Shown: positions 56,129 through 64,000 of the stretch, in pieces
How the letters are laid out: the number at the start of each line of letters is the position of its first letter
Numbering within the stretch: the first letter of the stretch is position 1
Made by a program: the position numbers and the translations under genes
Notes under the pieces: generated by a model
Seen by the model: only the letters and a program-made list of their open reading frames with translations
Database searches by the model: none
Told to the model about the DNA's origin: nothing
Assembly: GCA_965211995.1 (NCBI GenBank)
Contig: OZ243040.1
Span: forward strand, 806,001-870,000
Origin: CAYFZO01 sp965211995
Lineage (GTDB): Bacteria > Pseudomonadota > Gammaproteobacteria > Poriferisulfidales > Oxydemutatoraceae
Direction of reading: 5' to 3'
DNA length: 64,000 bases

Positions 56129-56350
56129 GCTTTTTCTCCTGGTAAATGATACTCGCGGGCGAGCGCCGAACACGGTTTGATTATCGCACACAACCCCCGT
56201 CCCATTGATAAAACCACCGGGGAAACCCCGCCGGAAATATCGGGTCGGCGCCAGTTTGACGCAACGGCGGACGCCGCGCTCGCCTGCCCCGACGAACGGT
56301 AGCAACGAGCCGATAAAACCCCCGAACGGTCGAATCAGAGGAATGAACGG

Positions 56351-56842
56351 TCAGGCGAGATAGGCGAGCAAGCCCGTCAAGGCCGCCTGCGCGGCGGCGA
56401 ACCGCACCGCGTCGCGGCCGCCTGCAAAGTGAAAGCACCGCGCGGCGGGTGCCTCCCCGCGCCGGCACCACGCGATCCACACCGTGCCGGCGGGCTTGTC
56501 CGGCGTGCCCCCCGACGGGCCCGCAACGCCGCTGACCGCCACCGCGACGTCCGCGGCCGGCACGCGCTCAAGCACGCCGGCAGTCATCTCCAGCACCACC
56601 TCCTCGCTCACCGCGCCGCACCGCGAAAGCGTGCCGGCGCCGACGCCGAGCAGCGCCCGCTTCGCGTCGTTGCCGTAAGTCACGAGCGAGGCTTCAAACC
56701 AGGCCGAACTGCCGGGCCGGTCGCTGCACAGTTTGCCGACCCAGCCGCCGGTGCAGGACTCGGCGGCGGCGAGACGCAGCCTCCGCGCCTCGAGCCATTG
56801 GATCAGACGCGACAACTCCGATTCGAACTCAACCTCGCGCAT
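56351..56842 (-). CDS. pncC: Nicotinamide-nucleotide amidohydrolase PncC (CinA C-domain)
   Basis: 163-residue stand-alone CinA C-terminal domain enzyme deamidating NMN to NaMN. AAAESCTGGWVGKLCSDRPGSS near residue 25-46, VTYGNDAKRALLGV, and VAVSGVAGPSGGTPDKPAGTVW are the family signatures. Located upstream of recA and divergent from mutS, the usual context. Confidence 0.95.
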   Translation of the reverse strand: MREVEFESELSRLIQWLEARRLRLAAAESCTGGWVGKLCSDRPGSSAWFEASLVTYGNDAKRALLGVGAGTLSRCGAVSEEVVLEMTAGVLERVPAADVAVAVSGVAGPSGGTPDKPAGTVWIAWCRRGEAPAARCFHFAGGRDAVRFAAAQAALTGLLAYLA

Positions 56843-56862
56843 TGCCGCCGCCGCCGCCTCCG

Positions 56863-56868
56863 TATAAT
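56863..56868 (+). promoter_or_regulatory. Probable mutS -10 box
   Basis: TATAAT in the 77-bp gap between the divergent pncC and mutS starts, 51 bp before the mutS ATG. A TTGCCG hexamer lies 15 bp upstream, a short spacing within a GCC repeat. Confidence 0.45.
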
Positions 56869-56919
56869 AATGCGGCTCGAACTCCCGGCGGCAGGCGCCG
56901 CCGCCGCCACGCCAACACC

Positions 56920-59529
56920 ATGCCGCGCACCAACATCACCCCCAGCATGCAGCAATATCTGCGGATCAAGTCCGAGCATCCGGATACCTTGCTGTTTTAC
57001 CACATGGGGGACTTTTACGAACTGTTTTTTGACGACGCCAAAAAAGCCGCCAAATTGCTCGACCTCACGCTGACCACGCGCAGTCAGAGCAGCGCGAACC
57101 CGATTCCGATGGCGGGCGTGCCGGTGCACTCGGTCGAAGGGCATATCGCGAAACTGGTGCGTCTCGGTGAATCGGTGGCCATCTGCGACCAGGTCGGCGA
57201 TTCCACCGCGCCGCGCGGGCCGGTCGAGCGCAAAGTCGTGCGCGTGCTGACTCCCGGCACCCTGATCGAAGACAACCTGCTCGACGCAGCGCGCGACAAC
57301 CTGCTGGTCGCCGTATGCCTCGACGCAGGCACCGCGGGCGTCGCCGCGATCGAGTTGAGCACCGGCCGCTTCGTGGTCAAGGAAATTGAAAGCACCGCCG
57401 AGAAACTGCAAAGCGAATTGCACCGCTTGCAGCCCGCCGAGGTTCTGGCGCAGGAAGACCTGGCGCTGCCGTGCGACTGCCGCAACCTGCAGCGGCGTCC
57501 GCCGTGGGTGTTCGACTTTGAATCCTGCCGCCGGCTGCTGTGCGAGCAGCTGGAAGTGCAAAGCCTGAGCGGTTTCGGCTGCGACGGCATGACCGCGGGC
57601 GTGGCCGCGGCGGGCGCGCTGTTGCAGTACTTGAAAGAAACGCAAAAGTCACTGCTGCCGCACGTCAAAACGCTGAGCGTCGAACACGGCGGCGATCATT
57701 TATACCTCGACGCGGTCAGCCGCGCCTGCCTCGAGATTGACCGCCCGCTGTCGGGCGCGCCCGGCGATGCCGGCAACACGCTGGTCGCAATCCACGACCA
57801 CACGGCAACCCCGATGGGCGCCCGCTGTCTGCGGCGCTGGTTTGCGCAGCCGCTGCGCAACCGCGCCGTGCTGCAACAACGCCACGACATGATCGAAGAC
57901 CTGCTCACCGGCGCCGATCTCGGCGGGTTGCGCGATTCCCTGAAACAGTGCAACGACGTCGAACGCATCCTGTCGCGGCTCGCGCTCGACGGCGCCCGCC
58001 CGCGCGACTTGATTGGCTTGCGCGAAACCATGTGCCTCGTGCCCGCCATCAAGGCGCACCTCGCCCCGCTCGACTGCGAACTGGCACGCACGCTCGATCA
58101 GAAAATAGAACCCCGCCCCGATATCGTCGAACAACTCGAGCGTGCCGTGAACGACGCGCCGCCCGCCACGGTCCGCGACGGCGGCGTCATCAAAGACGGC
58201 TACGACAAGGAACTCGACGAACTGCGGGCGCTCAACCGCGGCGCCGACCGCTTTCTGCTTGAACTCGAGCAGCGCGAACGGGGCCGGGCGCACGCCGCGA
58301 ACCTGAAAGTCGGTTATAACCGGGTGCACGGCTATTACATCGAGATGCCGAAGTCGCAGGCGCGGCACGTGCCGGAAGAGTACCGGCGCACGCAGACCTT
58401 GAAAAACGCGGAGCGTTTCACGACCCCCGAACTCAAACAATACGAACAAAAAGCGCTGGCCGCGCACGCACACGCGCTCGCCAGGGAAAAGCAACTCTAT
58501 CAGGCGCTGGTCGCGAGTTTCCGCCCGCACCTGCCGGGGCTGCAAAGCGGCGCACAATCGCTGGCGGCGCTCGACGTGCTGGCGACGCTGGCCGTGTGCG
58601 CGAAACGCCACCGCTACAAACGGCCGACGCTCAGCGACGAACCCGGCATCCGCATCGTCGCCGGCCGCCACCCGGTGGTCGAACGCATTCCCGACGCCGA
58701 GTTTGTCCCCAACGATCTCACGCTCGGCAACGCCCGGCGCATGCTGATCGTCACCGGCCCCAACATGGGCGGCAAATCCACTTACATGCGCCAGACCGCG
58801 CACGTCGTGCTGCTCGCGCACGTCGGCGCTTACGTGCCGGCGGACGAAGCCGTGATCGGGCCTATCGACCGCATTTTCACGCGCATCGGCGCCTCCGACG
58901 ACATCGCGTCGGGGCGCTCGACGTTCATGGTCGAGATGACCGAGGCCGCCAATATCCTGAACAACGCAAGCGCCGACAGCCTGGTGCTGATGGACGAAAT
59001 CGGCCGCGGCACCGGCACTTTCGACGGACTCAGCCTCGCTTGGGCCTGCGCCGCTCGGCTCGCCGCCGTGAACCGCTCGTTCACCCTGTTCGCGACGCAT
59101 TATTTTGAACTGACGGCGCTCGCCGACGTTCAGGCGACCGTGCACAACGTGCACATCGCCGCGATCGAGCACCGGGAAAAGATCGTCTTTCTGCACAAGA
59201 TCAAGGAAGGTGCGGCCAACCGGAGTTACGGCATTCAGGTCGCGCATCTCGCGGGCATTCCCGGCGACGTGATAGACTGCGCGCAATCCAAACTCGAAGC
59301 GCTTGAAGCCCTGCAATCGGCGCGCGGGGATGACGCGGCGCAACTGCCGCTGTCATTCGGCCATAACCGGAGCGATGATGCACCGCCCGCGACGGAGCGC
59401 GACGCGGGCACGCCGGCGCCGTCCGTGCGGCCGCTGCTCGACGCCTTGCGTAAAATAGAGCCGGACGGCATGACGCCCAAAGAAGCGCTTGAAGCGCTGT
59501 ATCAACTGAAGCGAACAAGCCTTGTGTAA
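56920..59529 (+). CDS. mutS: DNA mismatch repair protein MutS
   Basis: 869-residue mismatch-binding ATPase. The N-terminal mismatch wedge FYHMGDFYELFFDDA (Phe-x-Glu region) is near residue 26-40; Walker A GPNMGGKSTYMRQTA starts at Gly613; SGRSTFMVEM, LVLMDEIGRGTGTFDG (Walker B) and FATHYFELTAL follow. The C-terminal dimer segment ends LRKIEPDGMTPKEALEALYQLK. The ATG at 56920 is chosen because homology begins at MPRTNITPSMQQYL. The final 65 bp and the following 85 bp recur downstream in the GT23 array. The gene itself looks intact. Confidence 0.96.
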   Translation: MPRTNITPSMQQYLRIKSEHPDTLLFYHMGDFYELFFDDAKKAAKLLDLTLTTRSQSSANPIPMAGVPVHSVEGHIAKLVRLGESVAICDQVGDSTAPRGPVERKVVRVLTPGTLIEDNLLDAARDNLLVAVCLDAGTAGVAAIELSTGRFVVKEIESTAEKLQSELHRLQPAEVLAQEDLALPCDCRNLQRRPPWVFDFESCRRLLCEQLEVQSLSGFGCDGMTAGVAAAGALLQYLKETQKSLLPHVKTLSVEHGGDHLYLDAVSRACLEIDRPLSGAPGDAGNTLVAIHDHTATPMGARCLRRWFAQPLRNRAVLQQRHDMIEDLLTGADLGGLRDSLKQCNDVERILSRLALDGARPRDLIGLRETMCLVPAIKAHLAPLDCELARTLDQKIEPRPDIVEQLERAVNDAPPATVRDGGVIKDGYDKELDELRALNRGADRFLLELEQRERGRAHAANLKVGYNRVHGYYIEMPKSQARHVPEEYRRTQTLKNAERFTTPELKQYEQKALAAHAHALAREKQLYQALVASFRPHLPGLQSGAQSLAALDVLATLAVCAKRHRYKRPTLSDEPGIRIVAGRHPVVERIPDAEFVPNDLTLGNARRMLIVTGPNMGGKSTYMRQTAHVVLLAHVGAYVPADEAVIGPIDRIFTRIGASDDIASGRSTFMVEMTEAANILNNASADSLVLMDEIGRGTGTFDGLSLAWACAARLAAVNRSFTLFATHYFELTALADVQATVHNVHIAAIEHREKIVFLHKIKEGAANRSYGIQVAHLAGIPGDVIDCAQSKLEALEALQSARGDDAAQLPLSFGHNRSDDAPPATERDAGTPAPSVRPLLDALRKIEPDGMTPKEALEALYQLKRTSLV

Positions 59530-59549
59530 CCGGGTTTAAGGACTTTCCC

Positions 59550-60788
59550 GTGCGAAACTTTCTGAGAAGCATTCTGCCCTACAGATACCGGCACGCCTTG
59601 AAATGGGCCATACAGAGTCGCATTGAGAAAATAAAATACCCCATTTCCCGGCGGCGGGCGCTGGCGCATCTGAAAAAAATGAACTGCCTTATGCCGGAAG
59701 CGCCGCCGATGTCGGTGCCGTACACCGCAGACGAACTCGCGGCGTTGGATCGCATGATCCTCGACAAAGTCCGCCTGTTGCAGTTTGCAACCCCCGTCGA
59801 AGACGCCAGGTTTTTGATCGCTGTGCCGACTTCCAACGAGGCTCACTTCGCGGTGGGCGCCTCGTTGTCGTTCTTAACCAGAAGCCTCAGGCTGGGATAT
59901 TTGTACGGCCGGACGGTGCTTTATGATGAAGGCCACTGGTTATACGATTTTTGCTTCAAGCCGATAGGCATTCACTCTCTGGAAAAGGCGGAACTGAAAG
60001 CGAAGAAGCACATATTCTTTAATCTGCGGTCGCAGCAAGATCGGACGGTAAGTTTTACCCACGATTATCCAAGCATGGCGTGGATGATAGAGAGTCAGAC
60101 ACGTATAAACATGAGATCCGGCCTACTACGACTGCCGGAAATCAATTATGCCGCGCCGTTGAACCGCCTGCCTTACGGTTATCTTTACATGGACGGCCTG
60201 CTGATGGACTCTTTTTTGGAACTCAAGGAGGAGTACAAGGAGCACATTCAAAGCCGCAAGCGCGACATGGGATTTGCAGGCCCCGTGATCGGCCTTCACG
60301 TACGGATGGGGGACCACGAGACTTACCGCGACCATTCCATTGAAAACTACCTGCAGGCGAGCGCACGGATGGTGTCCGAAACCGGCATCAAGACGGTGTT
60401 TGTCACCACCGATTCACCGGAATTTCTCCGGCAACTGCCGCGGGATTCAGGGATCACCTTCATCTACGACGAACGGGAGAAACGTTACAATAATTGTAAT
60501 GTCGTGATGGTCAGGAAAAATCCGGAATTGAGGAAGCAGGAAACGATGACCGCGATCAAGAACGTGTATCTGCTGAGCGAATGCGACTACATCGTCGGAG
60601 CCTACAGCAATATCTCCGAATATGGGGCTGCGCTTTTCTATCACCGCAACAGAAAGATGAACAGGATACTCATGCGGCGCCGGGAAGACACCGGCTTTGA
60701 TCTCGAGTACCTCACGGCCGGCGACGACAAGTTGCCGGCGAGCACCGCGCCGGTTGCGCCACGGCATGACGCCCAAAGAAGCGCTTGA
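59550..60788 (+). CDS. GT23-like fucosyltransferase, array 2 unit 1
   Basis: 412-residue GT23-family protein, a distant paralogue of array 1. Motif I IGLHVRMGDHETYRDHSIENY starts near 247; motif II TVFVTTDSPEF near 282; motif III NVYLLSECDYIVGAYSNIS near 343. The pattern lines up with human FUT8 (VHVRRTDK, VYLATDDPS, HFLSQADFLVCTFSS), including the first arginine. The N-terminus is basic and short. GTG start with AAGGA 7 nt before. Its last eight residues (RHDAQRSA) are encoded by a copy of the mutS 3' end read in another frame. The acceptor is unknown; donor GDP-fucose is inferred. Confidence 0.85.
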   Translation: MRNFLRSILPYRYRHALKWAIQSRIEKIKYPISRRRALAHLKKMNCLMPEAPPMSVPYTADELAALDRMILDKVRLLQFATPVEDARFLIAVPTSNEAHFAVGASLSFLTRSLRLGYLYGRTVLYDEGHWLYDFCFKPIGIHSLEKAELKAKKHIFFNLRSQQDRTVSFTHDYPSMAWMIESQTRINMRSGLLRLPEINYAAPLNRLPYGYLYMDGLLMDSFLELKEEYKEHIQSRKRDMGFAGPVIGLHVRMGDHETYRDHSIENYLQASARMVSETGIKTVFVTTDSPEFLRQLPRDSGITFIYDEREKRYNNCNVVMVRKNPELRKQETMTAIKNVYLLSECDYIVGAYSNISEYGAALFYHRNRKMNRILMRRREDTGFDLEYLTAGDDKLPASTAPVAPRHDAQRSA

Positions 60789-60845
60789 AGCGCTGTATCA
60801 ACTGAAGCGAACAAGCCTTGTGTAACCGGTTTTAAGGACTTTCCC

Positions 60846-62093
60846 GTGCGAAACTTTCTGAGAAGCATCCTGCCCTACAGATACCGGCACGCCTTGAAAT
60901 GGGCCATTCCTTCCGCTAAAGCGAAAATTTCTTCTTCCGCCAGAGCGACAATTAAATACCCCATTTTCCGGCGGCGGACGCTGGCGCATCTGAAAAAAAT
61001 GAACTGCCTTATGCCGGAAACGCCGCCGATGTCGGTGCCGTACACCGCAGACGAACTCGCGGCGTTGGATCGCATGATCCTCGACAAAGTCCGCCTGCTG
61101 CAGTTTGCAACCCCCGTCGAAGACGCCAGATTTTTGATCGCTGTGGCGAATTCAGCCGGGATGGGCTCTTCGTTGTCGGCATTAACCAAAGGCCTCAGGC
61201 TGGGATATTTGTACGGCCGGACGGTGCTTTATGATGAGGGCCGCTTGCTCTACGATTTTTGCTTCAAGCCGATAGGCATTCACTCTCTGGAAAAGGCGGA
61301 ACTGAAAGCGAAGAAGCACATACCCTTTAATTTACGGTCGCAGCAAGAGCGGACGGTACGTTTTATCCTCGGGTATTCAAGCATGGCGTGGAGGCTAGAG
61401 AATGAGACACGTATGAACATGAGATCCGGCCTACAACTGCCGGAAATCAATTATGCCGCGCCGTTGAACCGCCTGCCTCACGGTTATCTTTACATGGAGG
61501 GCCTGCTGATGGACTCTTTTCTGGAACTCAAGGAGGAGTATAAGGAGCACATTCAAAACCGCAAGCGCGACATGGGATTTGCAGGGCCCGTGATCGGCCT
61601 TCACGCACGCATGGGGGACACAGATATTGGCCGCAAACATTCCATTGAAAACTACCTGCAGGCGAGCGCGCGGGTGGTGTCCGAAGCCGGCATCAAGACG
61701 GTGTTCATCACCACTGACTCTCCGGAATTTCTCCGGCAACTGCCGCGGGATTCCGAAGTCACTTTTATCTACGACGAGCAGGAAAAACGCTACGACAATA
61801 ATAATGCCTGGATGGTCAGGGAAAATCCGAAATTGAGGAAGCAGGAAACGATGACCGCGATCAAGAACATGTATCTGCTGAGCGAATGCGACTATATTGT
61901 CGGAGCCAGCAGCAATCTCTCCCAATATGGGGCTGCGCTTTTCTATTACCGCAACAGAAAGATGAACAGGATACTCATGCGGCGCCGGGGAGACACCGGC
62001 TTTGATCTCGAGTACCTCACGACCGGCGACAACAAGTTGCCGGCGAGCACCGCGCCGGTTGCGCCACGGCATGACGCCCAGAGAAGCGCTTGA
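60846..62093 (+). CDS. GT23-like fucosyltransferase, array 2 unit 2
   Basis: 415-residue tandem copy of unit 1 with all three GT23 motifs. Differences are clustered: the N-terminal insert SAKAKISSSARATIK, the block after motif I (GDTDIGRKHSIENY), VVSEAGIKTVFITTDSP in motif II, and ASSNLSQYG in motif III. Start GTG and ribosome binding site are identical to unit 1. The C-terminus again ends in RHDAQRSA from the mutS-derived junction. The 57 bp before its start contain the out-of-place mutS 3' end with its stop codon. Confidence 0.85.
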   Translation: MRNFLRSILPYRYRHALKWAIPSAKAKISSSARATIKYPIFRRRTLAHLKKMNCLMPETPPMSVPYTADELAALDRMILDKVRLLQFATPVEDARFLIAVANSAGMGSSLSALTKGLRLGYLYGRTVLYDEGRLLYDFCFKPIGIHSLEKAELKAKKHIPFNLRSQQERTVRFILGYSSMAWRLENETRMNMRSGLQLPEINYAAPLNRLPHGYLYMEGLLMDSFLELKEEYKEHIQNRKRDMGFAGPVIGLHARMGDTDIGRKHSIENYLQASARVVSEAGIKTVFITTDSPEFLRQLPRDSEVTFIYDEQEKRYDNNNAWMVRENPKLRKQETMTAIKNMYLLSECDYIVGASSNLSQYGAALFYYRNRKMNRILMRRRGDTGFDLEYLTTGDNKLPASTAPVAPRHDAQRSA

Positions 62094-62150
62094 AGCGCTG
62101 TATCAACTGAAGCGAACAAGCCTTGTGTAACCGGTTTTAAGGACTTTCCC

Positions 62151-63485
62151 GTGCAAAACTTTCTGAGAAGCCCCCTGCCCCACAGATACCGGCACGCCTT
62201 GAAATGGGCCATTCCTTCCGCTAAAGCGAAAATTACAGGGGCCATACGGCGTCGCATTGAGAAAACAAAATACCGCATTTTCCAGCGGCGGGCGCTGGCG
62301 CATCTGAAAAAAATGAACTGCCTTATGCCGGAAGCGCCGCCGATGTCGGTGCCGTACGCCGCAGACGAACTCGCGGCGTTGGATCGCATGATCCTCGACA
62401 AAGTCCGCCTGCTGCAGTTTGCAACCCCCGTCGAAGACGCCAGATTTTTGATCGCTGTGGCGAATTCAGCCGGGGTGGGCGCCTCCGTGTTATCGGCATT
62501 AACCAAAGGCCTCAGGCTGGGATATTTGTACGGCCGGACGGTGCTTTATGATGAGGGCCGCTTGCTCTACGATTTTTGCTTCAAGCCGATAGGCATTCAC
62601 TCTCTGGAAAAAGCGGAACTGAAAGCGAAGAAACACGTACCCTTTAATTTACAGTCGCAGCAAGAGCGGGCGGTAAGTTTTGGCCTCGGGCATTCAAGCA
62701 TGGCGTGGAGGATAGAGAATGAGACACGTATGAACACGATATTCGGCCTACAACTGCCGGAAATCAATTATGCCGCGCCGTTGAACCGCCTGCCTCACGG
62801 TTATCTTTACATGGACGGCCTGCTGATGAACTCTTTTCTGGAACTCAAGGAGGAGTACAAGGAGCACATTCAAAACCGCAAGCGCGACATGGGATTTGCA
62901 GGCCCCGTGATCGGCCTTCACGCACGGATCGGGGACCACGAGACTTACCGCGACCATTCCATTGAAAACTACCTGCAGGCGAGCGCACGGATGGTGTCCG
63001 AAACCGGCATCAAGACGGTGTTTGTCACCACCGATTCACCGGAATTTCTCCGGCAACTGCCGCGAGATTCCGAAATCACTTTTATCTACGACGAGCAGGA
63101 AAAACGCTACGACAATCATAATGCCGGGATGGTCAGGAAAAATCCGGAATTGAGGAAGCAGGAAACGATGACCGCGATCAAGAACGTGTATCTGCTGAGC
63201 GAATGCGACTACATCGTCGGAGCCCACAGCAATATCTCCCAATATGGGGCTGCGCTTTTCTATTACCGCAACAGAAAGATGAACAGGATACTCATGCGGC
63301 GCCGGGGAGACACCGGCTTTGATCTCGAGTACCTCACGGCCGGCGACGACAAGTTGCCGGCGAGCACCGCGCCGGTTGTGCCGACGCCTCCCGCTATGAG
63401 GCGTAGGGGGGGCAGGGGGGAGCCCCCCCTTGGTTACGTTAAACCACCTCGGTTGCGGGCCGAACAAACCGAACCCCTCAAGTGA
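62151..63485 (+). CDS. GT23-like fucosyltransferase, array 2 unit 3
   Basis: 444-residue tandem copy. It is a mosaic: from about 62935 to 63058 it follows unit 1 (HETYRDHS, MVSETGIKTVFVTTDS), and from about 63064 it follows unit 2 (YDEQEKRYDN). The N-terminus combines the SAKAKI block of unit 2 with the RRIEK block of unit 1. Its tail is different from both others: VPTPPAMRRRGGRGEPPLGY..., probably the original C-terminal end before duplication, encoded over two GC-rich hairpins (63385-63403 and 63414-63430). Converges with greA (12-bp gap). Confidence 0.83.
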   Translation: MQNFLRSPLPHRYRHALKWAIPSAKAKITGAIRRRIEKTKYRIFQRRALAHLKKMNCLMPEAPPMSVPYAADELAALDRMILDKVRLLQFATPVEDARFLIAVANSAGVGASVLSALTKGLRLGYLYGRTVLYDEGRLLYDFCFKPIGIHSLEKAELKAKKHVPFNLQSQQERAVSFGLGHSSMAWRIENETRMNTIFGLQLPEINYAAPLNRLPHGYLYMDGLLMNSFLELKEEYKEHIQNRKRDMGFAGPVIGLHARIGDHETYRDHSIENYLQASARMVSETGIKTVFVTTDSPEFLRQLPRDSEITFIYDEQEKRYDNHNAGMVRKNPELRKQETMTAIKNVYLLSECDYIVGAHSNISQYGAALFYYRNRKMNRILMRRRGDTGFDLEYLTAGDDKLPASTAPVVPTPPAMRRRGGRGEPPLGYVKPPRLRAEQTEPLK

Positions 63486-63497
63486 AATCAGGCAAAG

Positions 63498-63977
63498 TCA
63501 GGCGTATTTGACCGCGATGACCTCGTAATTTCGCGTCCCGCCCGGCGTCTCGACTTCAACGGCGTCGCCCGCGCGCTTCCCGATCACCGCGCGCGCAATC
63601 GGCGACGCGTAGGACAGCAAACCCTCGCTGACGTCGGCTTCATCCTCGCCGACGATGCGGCAACTCATCTCCTTTTCCGACTCTTCGTCGCACAGCGTCA
63701 CGGTCGCGCCGAACACCACTTTCCCGTTGGCGTTGACCTTGGCGACGTCAATGATCTCGGCGACCGACAACTTGCCCTCAATCTCCTGGATCCGCCCCTC
63801 GATAAAGCTTTGCTGCTCACGCGCGGCGTGATATTCGGCGTTTTCCTTGAGGTCGCCGTGCGCCCTGGCTTCGGCGATTGCCTGCACGACGCGCGGACGC
63901 GCTCGGTTTTTAAGGTTCTCGAGTTCGGCGCGCAGTTTATCCGCGCCCGCAACGGTCATCGGCACCCGGCTGCTCAT
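63498..63977 (-). CDS. greA: Transcription elongation factor GreA
   Basis: 159-residue factor that stimulates cleavage of backtracked RNA in stalled RNA polymerase. The N-terminal coiled coil runs from PMTVAGADKLRAELENLK to EGRIQEIEGKL and holds the acidic tip GDLKENAEYHAARE near 41-54; the C-terminal FKBP-like domain ends SPIARAVIGKRAGDAVEVETPGG. The ATG at 63977 is usual for the family. The few bases to its right form an open frame ending in TGA that overlaps this ATG (ATGA), so another gene (often carB) probably lies just outside. Confidence 0.95.
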   Translation of the reverse strand: MSSRVPMTVAGADKLRAELENLKNRARPRVVQAIAEARAHGDLKENAEYHAAREQQSFIEGRIQEIEGKLSVAEIIDVAKVNANGKVVFGATVTLCDEESEKEMSCRIVGEDEADVSEGLLSYASPIARAVIGKRAGDAVEVETPGGTRNYEVIAVKYA

Positions 63978-64000
63978 CGGGCGCCCGCTGGTCGGCTGAA

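Larger units (their letters stand above)
59465..62150 (+). repeat. Tandem repeat of mutS 3' end plus GT23 gene (array 2)
   Basis: The sequence ACGGCATGACGCCC... starting in mutS at 59465 recurs at 60761 and 62066 (periods 1296 and 1305). The copies keep the last 20 codons of mutS including its TAA, the AAGGACTTTCCC ribosome binding site and then a full GT23 gene. The mutS-derived parts are nearly identical. A third GT23 gene (to 63485) ends in unrelated sequence, which marks the ancestral end of the unit. Confidence 0.93.

Overview
The window reads as chromosomal DNA of a GC-rich gammaproteobacterium. Diagnostic gene orders are sdhCDAB followed by sdhE-cptA, pncC-recA-recX-alaS-lysC-csrA-tRNA-Ser, mutS divergent from pncC, and ygfZ close to the sdh region. 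Housekeeping genes fill most of the window. No transposase, integrase, prophage or CRISPR array is visible. A complete formyltransferase/hydrolase (fhc) cluster shows that the cell uses tetrahydromethanopterin-type C1 chemistry (formaldehyde or formate oxidation or detoxification). DUF1302/DUF1329, a dehalogenase-like hydrolase, aldehyde dehydrogenase and acetyl-CoA synthetase suggest a broad carbon diet.

Layout. 1-6.4 kb: DUF1329/DUF1302 envelope pair, tRNA-Ala(GGC) behind two tandem promoter copies, mscS, nagZ, zapE. 6.4-12.7 kb: mdh, then a tandem array of three near-identical GT23 (alpha-1,6-fucosyltransferase/NodZ-like) genes with a broken unit at each end, inside a 56-bp direct repeat, then a PAPS-dependent sulfotransferase. 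12.7-18.4 kb: alpha/beta hydrolase, DUF1249, cptA, sdhE, sdhB, sdhA, sdhD, sdhC. 18.5-27.7 kb: GT61 glycosyltransferase, an unknown gene, ygfZ, a small membrane protein gene triplicated with about 220-bp period, rarA, lolA, ftsK, trxB. 27.7-33.8 kb: a decayed small gene, MFS transporter, aroC, psd, a Cache lipoprotein, ferredoxin-NADP reductase. 33.8-39.5 kb: ferredoxin, fhcC, fhcD, fhcA, fhcB and a FwdD-like protein. 39.6-44.0 kb: GDP-fucose genes fcl and gmd, split by a type II restriction-modification pair, with an 18-bp homopolymer inside gmd. 44.1-49.3 kb: histidine-decarboxylase-like enzyme with an ACT protein, acs, aldehyde dehydrogenase. 50-59.5 kb: tRNA-Ser with decayed copies, csrA, lysC, alaS, recX, recA, pncC, mutS. 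59.5-63.5 kb: a second tandem triplet of GT23 genes, each later unit preceded by a copy of the 3' end of mutS. greA closes the window.

How it fits together. The most unusual content is a dispersed glycan-diversification set. gmd and fcl make GDP-L-fucose. Six GT23-like fucosyltransferases in two tandem arrays about 50 kb apart could transfer it. GT61 and sulfotransferase genes could decorate the product. The arrays differ mainly in short blocks, show mosaic exchange between copies, and are bounded by repeats that would allow expansion or deletion. Together with the long G tract in gmd this looks like a surface-glycan system built for variation. That interpretation is inference; the gene families, repeats and breakpoints are read directly from the sequence.
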